A stretch of 5,347 bases of DNA, taken from Bacteroidota bacterium. Its GTDB lineage: Bacteria; Bacteroidota; Bacteroidia; Chitinophagales; LD1. A program made the translations under genes and the position numbers. The stretch lies in contig JAEYZB010000079.1 in assembly GCA_023428205.1 (NCBI GenBank), positions 1 to 5,347 of the forward strand, in the 5' to 3' direction. Below, piece after piece: positions 1 to 5,347 of this stretch (within the stretch, counting starts at the first letter, position 1; every line of letters begins with the position of its first letter). The notes under the pieces were generated by a model. The model did no database searches and was not told the origin of the DNA. It was given only the letters and a program-made list of their open reading frames with translations.

Positions 1-893
1 TTCGGCACGGTATCATTTACCAATTCGCATTTGACGAAATAAACAATAGTGTAACGCCTTATTTTCGCAATCACGTGAATTATGCGAGCATGGTTTCTGT
101 ATTTTTTCCTTGGTTGTGGCTGGCGCAAAAATGGTATGCGAAACCTACTTTCAAGTATAAGCTGATTCAAGCCTCCAAGTTGTTGTATATTGTTGCGATT
201 TATTTTTCTTACACGCGTGCCGCCATGTTGGCTGTGATTGTGATGTTGCCATTTTATTTTGTCATGAAGTGGGATTTGGTGAAGCCGGCATTGCTTGCTG
301 TGATTGCCGTTTCGGTGTTAGGAGTGAGTTACATTATGTACGATAATTATTATTTGCGTTACGCTCCTGATTACAAAAAAACAATCTATCACGATGATTT
401 CGGTTCCCACTTTGCCTCTACGTTTGAAGGGGAAGATGTGTCAAGTATGGAACGGGTATATCGTTGGGTGGCGGCTGCGCGTATGGTTCCGGAACGCCCC
501 TTGATGGGAGTTGGTTCGGGCAACTTTTTTGACTTCTATAAAAAATACGGATTAGGCAGTTTTGAAACATACATTTCCGATAACAAAGAACAGTCCACCG
601 TGCACAACTATTTTCTGCTGATGTTGGTGGAACAGGGGTTTATAGGCTTAGTAATTTTTGTCCTGCTGACGTATTTTATTTTTGTGGGTGGCAATAAAAT
701 TTATCACGAAAAACGAGATTCCGAGAAGTGTACAACCCTGGTGCTGATGCAAAGTATGTTGGCGATTTACGTATGTTTGTTGCTTAACGATATGTTGGAG
801 AGCGATAAAGTCGGTACTTTTTTCTTTATGATTATCGGCCTATTGTTGGCGATTAAATTTTCTCGAATTTCTTTTTCAAAATCTGTTGAATAA
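1..893 (+). CDS. O-antigen ligase family membrane protein (Wzy_C/WaaL-like), 5' end missing
   Basis: This is the last 296 codons of a membrane glycosyl-polymer ligase or polymerase. Such proteins act at the outer face of the inner membrane, joining or polymerising undecaprenyl-linked polysaccharide. The frame is open from base 3 with no stop, so the gene starts outside the window. The in-frame GTG at 75 lies inside a conserved-looking NHVNYA stretch and is not a believable start. Hydrophobic segments alternate with a large soluble loop (roughly bases 360-620). That loop carries ERVYRW, then PLMGVGSGNF (from about base 501) and VHNYFL, whose His codon is at 603-605; this order is the hallmark of the Wzy_C family. 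An Arg in SYTRAA (216-218) fits the conserved Arg after an upstream helix. The ending is a hydrophobic helix followed by a basic tail. Ligase (WaaL), polymerase (Wzy) and protein O-oligosaccharyltransferase cannot be separated by sequence motifs alone. The family call is firm; the substrate is unknown. Confidence 0.85.
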   Translation, partial: RHGIIYQFAFDEINNSVTPYFRNHVNYASMVSVFFPWLWLAQKWYAKPTFKYKLIQASKLLYIVAIYFSYTRAAMLAVIVMLPFYFVMKWDLVKPALLAVIAVSVLGVSYIMYDNYYLRYAPDYKKTIYHDDFGSHFASTFEGEDVSSMERVYRWVAAARMVPERPLMGVGSGNFFDFYKKYGLGSFETYISDNKEQSTVHNYFLLMLVEQGFIGLVIFVLLTYFIFVGGNKIYHEKRDSEKCTTLVLMQSMLAIYVCLLLNDMLESDKVGTFFFMIIGLLLAIKFSRISFSKSVE

Positions 894-1645
894 TGGAAAA
901 TAATCAACTCATCTTCGGCAGAAAACCTATTATGGACGCACTGCTTTCCGGTAAACCATTTGACAAAATAATGGTGCTAAAAAGCGCACAGAGCGAAGAT
1001 GTGCAGGCCGTGATTGCTGCCGCTCGCGAACGAAAAGTGGTGTTGCAGGCAGTTCCGAAAGAGAAAATAGAAGATGTGCTGTACAAAGCGCGTTTGCGCG
1101 ATGTGAATCATCAAGGCATTATCGGTTTTATTCCATTGGTGGACTATGTTTCTATTGACGATATTATTCATGTCGCTCACGAAAAAAAACAGCATCCGCT
1201 TCTGTTGATTTTAGACGGAATAACAGATGTTCATAATTTGGGTGCGATAGCACGTTCGGCTGAAAGTTTGGGGGCGCATGGCATCATTATTCCGCAAACA
1301 GGTTCCGCACAAATCAATGCGGTTGCCGTGAAAATTTCGGCAGGCGCGCTGTTGAATATTCCTGTTTGCCGCGAACAAAGTTTGGTGACAGCCATCAAAT
1401 ACATCAAAGCAAACGGTATAAAAGTGATTGGCGCAGAGTTGCAAAATGCAGTGCCGCTTGCCGATGAAAATCTGGATCAGCCGCTTGCAATTGTGTTGGG
1501 TGCAGAAGGAGAGGGGATTTCTCCACAGGTGAAAAAATTCTGCGATGCGTTTATTGCAATCCCCATGATGGGACAAACAGAATCGCTCAATGTATCTGTT
1601 AGTGCGGGTGTGATTTTATACGAAGCAATGCGCCAAAGAGGATAA
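893..1645 (+). CDS. rlmB: 23S rRNA (guanosine-2'-O)-methyltransferase, RlmB/TrmH (SpoU) family
   Basis: This is a SAM-dependent 2'-O-ribose methyltransferase with a trefoil-knot (SPOUT) fold. RlmB modifies a guanosine in domain V of 23S rRNA. The product is 250 residues, the usual length for RlmB. Residues 5-80 form the N-terminal substrate-binding domain, beginning LIFGRKPIMDAL and including NHQG at 72-75. Residues 103-245 form the catalytic domain with all three SpoU motifs. Motif 1 is DGITDVHNLGAIAR (108-121, with N115 and the catalytic-type R121). Motif 2 is LGAEGEGIS (202-210). Motif 3 runs from IPMMGQTESLNVSVS (223-237, with N233) into AGVILYEAMRQRG. The ATG at 893 shares its A with the upstream TAA stop, which suggests co-transcription and translational coupling with the ligase-like gene although the functions are unrelated. 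A paralogous TrmH-family rRNA or tRNA methylase is the main alternative. The N-terminal domain and length favour RlmB. Confidence 0.9.
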   Translation: MENNQLIFGRKPIMDALLSGKPFDKIMVLKSAQSEDVQAVIAAARERKVVLQAVPKEKIEDVLYKARLRDVNHQGIIGFIPLVDYVSIDDIIHVAHEKKQHPLLLILDGITDVHNLGAIARSAESLGAHGIIIPQTGSAQINAVAVKISAGALLNIPVCREQSLVTAIKYIKANGIKVIGAELQNAVPLADENLDQPLAIVLGAEGEGISPQVKKFCDAFIAIPMMGQTESLNVSVSAGVILYEAMRQRG

Positions 1646-1653
1646 ACGGGCTC

Positions 1654-1687
1654 ACTTCGACAAGCTCTGTATAACACTTGTCGAAGT
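1654..1687. repeat. REP-like palindromic repeat (TTCGACAAG hairpin)
   Basis: Two perfect 11-base inverted arms, ACTTCGACAAG (1654-1664) and CTTGTCGAAGT (1677-1687), flank a 12-base loop. The first arm continues as CTCTGT, so bases 1654-1670 match a second site at 4935-4951 in 16 of 17 positions. From general knowledge, TTCGACAAGCTCAG-type palindromes are dispersed in the spacers of many Bacteroidota genomes and resemble REP elements. It lies 8 bases after the rlmB stop and could fold in RNA and protect or end that transcript. The T-run at 1702-1708 begins 14 bases beyond the stem, too far for a classic intrinsic terminator. Confidence 0.7.
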
Positions 1688-1705
1688 ACTCAATGACCTC
1701 ATTTT

Positions 1706-1737
1706 TTTGCACCATTTGGAAAGAAAAGTTACTTTTA
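1706..1737 (+). promoter_or_regulatory. Possible Bacteroidota-type promoter for the collagen-like gene
   Basis: TTTG at 1706-1709 is followed after 20 bases by TACTTTTA at 1730-1737. This approximates the Bacteroidota pattern TTTG-N19-21-TAnnTTTG, with one mismatch in the fixed -7 bases (final G is A). Transcription would begin near 1744, leaving about 54 bases of A-rich leader before the ATG at 1798. The spacing is good but such short AT-rich matches are common, so this is tentative. Confidence 0.35.
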
Positions 1738-1797
1738 TAGACGCAACTAAAAAAGAAAAACAACGGTCTTTTCACAGAACATAAACCGCCAATCATA

Positions 1798-3000
1798 ATG
1801 AAGAATTCACTATCCTTCCTGCTCTTTTTATTTTCGGTTGTACTTGCCAATGCGCAAAACAACGTAGGGATTGGAACAAGTTCCCCGAATCCTCATGCCA
1901 TATTGGACTTAGACCCTACGGGAAAAGATAAAGGATTTTTGACTCCGCGTTTAAATCAGGCGCAGCGCGTTGCTTTAGGTGCTGCCTTAGGTGCTGCTGA
2001 TAAAGGATTACTGGTGTTTGACCCGATTGACAATTTGTTTTATTTCTGGAATGGAACAACCTGGATCCCGTTTCCTGTTGATGGGCAAACATTAAGTTTT
2101 AATGCCGTTACGAACGCATTAAGTATTTCTAACGGAAACTCGGTGGTGTTGCCGACTATGGCTGGTCCGACAGGACCTACAGGTCCATCGGGCGCTAATG
2201 GCGCTTTGGGTGCAACAGGAAATACAGGCGCAACAGGCGCAACAGGAACTACCGGAGCTACTGGAGCTACTGGCGCAATAGGAAATACAGGTGCAATAGG
2301 AGCCACTGGTGTAGCGGGAAATCCGGGCGCAACAGGAGCTGTCGGTGCAACAGGAAATACAGGCGCAACGGGAGCTACCGGAGTAGGAATCACTGGGGCT
2401 ACTGGCGATACCGGAGCCACAGGAAGTGTCGGAGCTACAGGCGCAACAGGAAATACGGGCGCAACGGGGGCAGCTGCTCCGGCAAGTTACAATACGGCAT
2501 TTTCCTTTAATACTTCCGGTACGGCAGCAATCACTGACGGAGGAGGGACGCTAACCACTGCCACAGGCGCATGGTTAGTAGGAGGAAATAGTAGTCCAAG
2601 CAGTAATAATCTGGGACAAACAGGTAATCAGCCCCTGGTATTTATTACCAATAACACGAATCGAATGAGTGTGGAAGCCAATGGCGATATTTTTGTTGCC
2701 GGTTCAAAACCTATAGAAATACGGAGGTTTTATTGCAATAGTTGTGATAATCCTGATAGAAACACCGGGGTTTCCGCAACCACGTATGTAGCTGTAATAG
2801 CTGGGTTTTATCCGACCAGTAATAGCGATGCCGAGAGTACTCGTGCTCGAATGTATGTTAAGAGCGGAACTTGGTGGTTTAAGGGAGATACAGAAGGGCC
2901 GAGCGGGGAAAGTTGGGACGTGGATATTATGTTCATCAAAAAGCAATTGGTAGATGATACGCGTCCTGCATCAGGTCAAGGAGGAGGAACCGCTTTCTAA
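1798..3000 (+). CDS. Secreted collagen-like (Gly-X-Thr) repeat protein
   Basis: This is a 400-residue exported, probably surface-exposed fibrous protein of unknown role. Residues 1-19 are a signal peptide (MKNS, hydrophobic core, ANA|Q cleavage). Residues 21-93 are a module seen at the start of many Bacteroidota surface proteins: [51 protein letters not shown]. Residues 123-226 are an almost uninterrupted Gly-X-Y tract, with Thr usual at Y and Pro only near its start. Residues 230-400 form a head domain without Gly periodicity. It includes [21 protein letters not shown] (272-292), a CNSC pair (C313, C316), a TWWFKGD stretch and DVDIMFIK, and resembles trimeric fibre or tail-fibre-like tips. 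No T9SS C-terminal sorting domain, LPXTG motif or anchor helix is visible, so the export route beyond Sec and the attachment are unclear. The ATG at 1798 is chosen because it leads directly into the signal peptide. Its stop overlaps the convergent gene. Confidence 0.88.
   Translation: MKNSLSFLLFLFSVVLANAQNNVGIGTSSPNPHAILDLDPTGKDKGFLTPRLNQAQRVALGAALGAADKGLLVFDPIDNLFYFWNGTTWIPFPVDGQTLSFNAVTNALSISNGNSVVLPTMAGPTGPTGPSGANGALGATGNTGATGATGTTGATGATGAIGNTGAIGATGVAGNPGATGAVGATGNTGATGATGVGITGATGDTGATGSVGATGATGNTGATGAAAPASYNTAFSFNTSGTAAITDGGGTLTTATGAWLVGGNSSPSSNNLGQTGNQPLVFITNNTNRMSVEANGDIFVAGSKPIEIRRFYCNSCDNPDRNTGVSATTYVAVIAGFYPTSNSDAESTRARMYVKSGTWWFKGDTEGPSGESWDVDIMFIKKQLVDDTRPASGQGGGTAF
2164..2475 (+). 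repeat. Collagen-like triplet tract with internal 27-base duplications
   Basis: The tract encodes 24 Gly-X-Y triplets (residues 123-194), one five-residue break GVGIT (195-199), then nine more triplets (200-226). GPT/GPS triplets come first and GAT predominates after. A higher-order 27-base unit encoding GATGNTGAT occurs at 2209-2235, 2344-2370 and 2440-2466. The first two copies differ at one base and the third at three bases from the first. This near-identity in DNA, not just protein, suggests growth by recent duplication or recombination, and the tract length may vary between strains. Confidence 0.92.
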
Positions 3001-4847
3001 CTTTTCGTTTTTCGGTACAGAAAATAGAGAATAATCACGACTGCAATTTGTGCCAAAACGGTTTCCCATGTCGGATAGAAACCTATAACATCTATCATTG
3101 GTAAATTTCCGATAAAGTTTTGTTTTATGAGGGCGCTTTCCTGGAATGAGTGAATTGCCTTTCCTGTGAGCATTATGGCAAGTATGCTCAAAATAAGCAC
3201 TGAAAACGAAATGATTTTGTTGAACGGAATACGCGCAGAAAGTCGTGTTATGATTTGATATAAAACGATGATGATAATGAATGCGACAATTCCGCCCGCT
3301 AAAATGTACGCGCGGTGTGCTCCTCTGCTTTGTAAATCAATGGTGGAAATGAACAAAATAGATTCGAAAATTTCGCGGAAAACAACAATAAACGATAGCA
3401 TGAAAATCCCCCATACACTGGCTTTTCCGCTTCGGGAGTTGATTTGTTTTTTGATGTAATCCACCCACTGTTCCATAGATGAACGTTTGTGCATCCAAAA
3501 GCCCACAAAAAGTAGCATGGCCACAGCGGAAAGGGTCAAGACGCCTTCCATCAGTTCGATATTTACGCGGCTTTTCGATAATAATTCTCCGATGAGCAGC
3601 CAAATCAAAACGCCTGCGACTAATGACAAAACCCAACCTGCGTGTACTACTTTTTTCAAGTCAATTAAGTTGGCGGCATTCAGTACGTTCATAAAAATGA
3701 TAATCACAATAAGGGCTTCCAATCCCTCGCGCAGCAGAATGGATACGGTCATAAATGCGGAAAGCCACGCGCCATATTCTTGCGCGTTGAGTTTTTCTTC
3801 TGTGGTTTCCAGTAGTTTTGCCAAGTTTTTTAAATGCGCCATGGTTTCTGCGCCTTGCTTTTTCGCTGTTGAGGCGTGAATAGCCGCTACGTTTTTTTCG
3901 AGTTCCAATACCAAATTGGAATGGTTCTTTTTCAATTCAAATTCGTTGGGCTCTATGCCTTCCAAATACGCCATGGTGACTAGCCGTTCTACGAGAGTCC
4001 AATCGCTGTTCAGGCAAGCAGCTTGTGCCTGTGCGATATAGTCTTTGGCTTTGTGAATTGGATTGGCGTTTTGTAATGGTTCGTAGGTGCGAAGCGCAGA
4101 AAGATGTGTGCTGTCAGTGATTTGCAATAATTCTTCATCGCTCAAAGTCGCAATTTGTGCGAGTGGAATTTTCGGTTCCGCACTACCACCGGAAGCATAG
4201 CGAAGTGACAACACATAAAACGATACATTCCATACTTCTTCGTCTGTGAGTTGTGGCAAGGCAGTCATGCCTGTGCCTTCAATGCCGTAGCGCACGGTGT
4301 TGAAAATGCCGAAAGCCGAAAGTGCTGACATGCGTGGTTCTTCGTGAAAATTGCGGGGTGCGGGGTCTAAGTCCTTGCCCTCCAAACCGTCTCCCAAACC
4401 CTTGTCTCCGTGACAGGAAGCGCAATGTGCTACGTATAGTGTTTTACCTTTTGAAAGCAACGGATAGGCGCTTGGCGCGGTTTTCAAGCCCGATGTTTTC
4501 AGCAGAAATTTTTTGGTGTAGTCGCAAGTGGTTTTCACTTCCTTTGCATCGGCTTTTTGGGCTACCAATTTCTGAATATGCGAAGCGTAAAAAAAGAGTG
4601 AATCTTTCGTGTTTTTTTCAAGCGGGAGTTCGGCTATGGTTTTGGCGATGTTTTCCGAAAAGTTTTGCATTTCGGTGTATTCCATTTCGCTGATGATTTT
4701 TCCATCTGAAACAGCACGCGCGTAGTCGCCACCCAAATAGTTCAATAGGTGTACTACATAGCCGGAACGCTCCGTTGCTGCTTCGTTTTGAGCAAAACAA
4801 CTAAGGGATAAAACGGTAAAAAATGAAATGAAAAAAGATTTGCCCAC
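2997..4847 (-). CDS. Cytochrome c / FTR1-family iron permease fusion
   Basis: This is a 616-residue inner-membrane iron transporter of the FTR1/EfeU type with an attached periplasmic cytochrome c domain. Residues 1-19 are a signal peptide (CFA|Q). Residues 25-118 form a helical region with [14 protein letters not shown] and EMEYTEM. Residues 130-217 are a class I cytochrome c: CASCH heme site (142-146; bases 4410-4424) and probable axial M194 in [10 protein letters not shown]. Residues 225-355 form a helical linker ([13 protein letters not shown]). Residues 362-612 hold about seven membrane helices with the two iron-binding motifs REGLE (373-377; bases 3717-3731) and REIFE (491-495; bases 3363-3377). 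In the family, ferrous iron is oxidised while entering through the permease. Here the cytochrome could accept the electron, in place of a copper oxidase or a separate heme peroxidase (inference). The start is GTG: there is no in-frame ATG before residue 54, and an in-frame stop lies at 4884-4886. A Fur-like promoter lies upstream, and no partner genes are adjacent. Confidence 0.93.
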   Translation of the reverse strand: MGKSFFISFFTVLSLSCFAQNEAATERSGYVVHLLNYLGGDYARAVSDGKIISEMEYTEMQNFSENIAKTIAELPLEKNTKDSLFFYASHIQKLVAQKADAKEVKTTCDYTKKFLLKTSGLKTAPSAYPLLSKGKTLYVAHCASCHGDKGLGDGLEGKDLDPAPRNFHEEPRMSALSAFGIFNTVRYGIEGTGMTALPQLTDEEVWNVSFYVLSLRYASGGSAEPKIPLAQIATLSDEELLQITDSTHLSALRTYEPLQNANPIHKAKDYIAQAQAACLNSDWTLVERLVTMAYLEGIEPNEFELKKNHSNLVLELEKNVAAIHASTAKKQGAETMAHLKNLAKLLETTEEKLNAQEYGAWLSAFMTVSILLREGLEALIVIIIFMNVLNAANLIDLKKVVHAGWVLSLVAGVLIWLLIGELLSKSRVNIELMEGVLTLSAVAMLLFVGFWMHKRSSMEQWVDYIKKQINSRSGKASVWGIFMLSFIVVFREIFESILFISTIDLQSRGAHRAYILAGGIVAFIIIIVLYQIITRLSARIPFNKIISFSVLILSILAIMLTGKAIHSFQESALIKQNFIGNLPMIDVIGFYPTWETVLAQIAVVIILYFLYRKTKS

Positions 4848-4872
4848 TTGTTTAGAATGATTAAAAACAACG

Positions 4873-4903
4873 CAAACATAAAATTATAATGGTTAATTGA
4901 TAA
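4873..4903 (-). promoter_or_regulatory. Promoter of the iron permease gene
   Basis: Reading the minus strand, TATGTTTG (4880 down to 4873) is a perfect match to the Bacteroidota -7 consensus TAnnTTTG. A TTA (4903-4901), one base off the -33 TTG, lies 20 bases upstream. Transcription would begin near 4866, about 20 bases before the GTG start. The weak -33 element is common in regulated promoters. The leader lacks a clear Shine-Dalgarno sequence, as is usual in this phylum. Confidence 0.6.
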
Positions 4904-4908
4904 TCATT
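4899..4908. promoter_or_regulatory. Fur-like operator
   Basis: GATAATCATT at 4899-4908 is identical to ten consecutive bases of the classical 19-base Fur box (GATAATGATAATCATTATC, positions 7-16). It contains most of the nine-base palindrome TGATAATCA (4898-4906). Over the full 19 bases the match is 12. It overlaps the -33 region of the promoter driving the iron permease, so binding there would block RNA polymerase when iron is plentiful. The Fur consensus was defined in proteobacteria and the region is AT-rich, so the assignment rests on the combination of site, position and gene function. Confidence 0.5.
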
Positions 4909-4934
4909 CGTGTTCAGGAGATGAAATGGGCAAT

Positions 4935-4951
4935 ACTTCGACAAGCTCAGT
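4935..4951 (+). repeat. Half copy of the TTCGACAAGCTCAG repeat
   Basis: ACTTCGACAAGCTCAGT matches bases 1654-1670 in 16 of 17 positions and has the same orientation. The second arm (CTTGTCGAAGT) is absent downstream, so no hairpin forms. It sits between the iron permease promoter and the end of the TSUP gene. It appears to be a degraded or single-arm copy of the same dispersed element. Confidence 0.6.
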
Positions 4952-4981
4952 AAGCAAAAACGAGCAGGAAAAGTGGGTTGG

Positions 4982-4999
4982 AAGTTTATAAAGTTTATA
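4982..4999. repeat. Two 9-base tandem repeats (AAGTTTATA x2)
   Basis: AAGTTTATA occurs at 4982-4990 and again at 4991-4999, followed by AAA. It lies in the spacer 31 bases downstream of the half palindromic repeat and downstream of the TSUP gene. It encodes nothing recognisable; short A/T tandem units like this are frequent in spacers. Confidence 0.6.
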
Positions 5000-5029
5000 A
5001 AATGAAAAGTAGCAGGGCGTAGTGGAGGC

Positions 5030-5347
5030 TTATTGTAAAAATATCTTCGATAATGTAACAACGCCCGTGAGCAGCACCAAAACCAACACAATAGATTTGA
5101 ATTGCTCTTCTGACATTTTGGATAGAATTTTTTTCCCAATGAATGTTCCCACGATACTAACGACAAGTAAAATTGGAATCAGATAAAGGTCATGTTTATG
5201 CACATAGCCATTGAGAACGTAAACGATGCCTCTGCTGGAGTCGATTGCCAAATCAATGATGGCGGAGGTGGCAATAAAAGCATCCATTTTAAGGTTGTAA
5301 GCGGCTAAGGTAATGCCCCGTATTGCGCCACCTGTTCCCAATAATCC
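5030..5347 (-). CDS. TauE/SafE (TSUP) family permease, C-terminal part
   Basis: These are the last 105 residues of an inner-membrane permease of the TSUP (sulfite exporter TauE/SafE) family, which moves sulfite, organosulfonates or other small anions. The visible part opens with GLLGTGGAIRG, the glycine-rich motif that starts the second of the family's two internal repeats. Further helices follow, including LYLIPILLVVSIVGTFIGKKIL and, after a short polar turn (SKMSEEQ), SIVLVLVLLTGVVTLSKIF at the C-terminus. This order is typical of the family's second half. The frame is open to the right edge, so the start lies outside the window. A TTG at 5339-5341 falls inside the glycine motif and is not the real start. 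The product ends in FLQ at a TAA (5032-5030). Substrate is not predictable, and nothing links it to the neighbouring iron gene except strand. Confidence 0.82.
   Translation of the reverse strand, partial: GLLGTGGAIRGITLAAYNLKMDAFIATSAIIDLAIDSSRGIVYVLNGYVHKHDLYLIPILLVVSIVGTFIGKKILSKMSEEQFKSIVLVLVLLTGVVTLSKIFLQ

Noticed and set aside
1654..1708. Intrinsic terminator for rlmB
   Set aside because: The hairpin is good, but the T-run starts 14 bases after the stem and the stem is not GC-rich. A role in ending transcription is possible but not supported.
1599..1862. Open minus-strand frame across the rlmB end and the spacer
   Set aside because: Its TELVEVS segment is simply the translated palindromic repeat, and the rest overlaps the rlmB end and the next gene's signal peptide.
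2040..2420. Open minus-strand frame encoding a proline- and alanine-rich APVAPV repeat
   Set aside because: It is the complement of the Gly-X-Thr tract; the periodic codons keep the frame open. It has no signal, start context or non-repeat domain of its own.
2164..2475. CRISPR-like or tandem DNA array
   Set aside because: The periodicity is a three-codon protein pattern in a continuous coding frame with a signal peptide, with no unique spacers.
1798..3000. Phage tail fibre gene
   Set aside because: Collagen-like stalks occur in phage fibres, but this protein has a Sec signal peptide and no phage genes are nearby.
4791..4847. Lipoprotein signal on the iron permease (Cys17)
   Set aside because: The residues before the cysteine are S-L-S, lacking the expected Leu at -3; the CFA|QN ending fits ordinary signal peptidase I cleavage better.
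4861..5166. Open minus-strand frame over the spacer and the end of the TSUP gene
   Set aside because: It reads through the tandem repeat (FINFIN) and the palindrome half (LSLSK) and overlaps the convincing TSUP frame; no protein family is recognisable.

Overview
The window looks like a chromosomal piece from a member of the Bacteroidota. Four observations point there: signal peptides ending in A|Q (ANA|Q and CFA|Q); an N-terminal 'NVGIGT...ILDL...KGFLTPR...GLLVFD...FYFWNGTTW' module typical of surface proteins in that phylum; promoter-like TAnnTTTG (-7) elements with no clear Shine-Dalgarno sequences; and a TTCGACAAGCTC palindromic repeat in the spacers. Genus cannot be called from the sequence.

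Layout, left to right. (1) The 3' part of an O-antigen ligase/polymerase-family membrane protein runs in from the left edge. Its stop codon shares one base with the start of (2) a 23S rRNA 2'-O-ribose methyltransferase of the RlmB/TrmH family. (3) A 152-bp spacer holds a palindromic repeat and a possible promoter. (4) Next is a 400-residue secreted protein with a collagen-like Gly-X-Thr tract and an unrecognised C-terminal domain. (5) Convergent to it, with overlapping stop codons, is a 616-residue minus-strand fusion of a periplasmic c-type cytochrome domain and an FTR1-type iron permease. (6) A 182-bp spacer carries that gene's likely promoter, a Fur-like operator, a half copy of the palindromic repeat and a 9-bp tandem repeat. 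(7) The C-terminal part of a TauE/SafE (TSUP) family permease runs off the right edge on the minus strand.

Functionally these are mostly independent units: cell-surface polysaccharide assembly, ribosome maturation, a fibrous surface protein, iron uptake and an anion or organosulfur exporter. The iron permease has the best supported regulation: a perfect TAnnTTTG element 26 bases upstream of the start codon, with a 10-base match to the Fur-box core overlapping the -33 region. I see no RNA gene, CRISPR array, insertion sequence or new multi-gene system. The points most worth following up are the collagen-like protein, its unassigned head domain, and the putative iron-responsive promoter.
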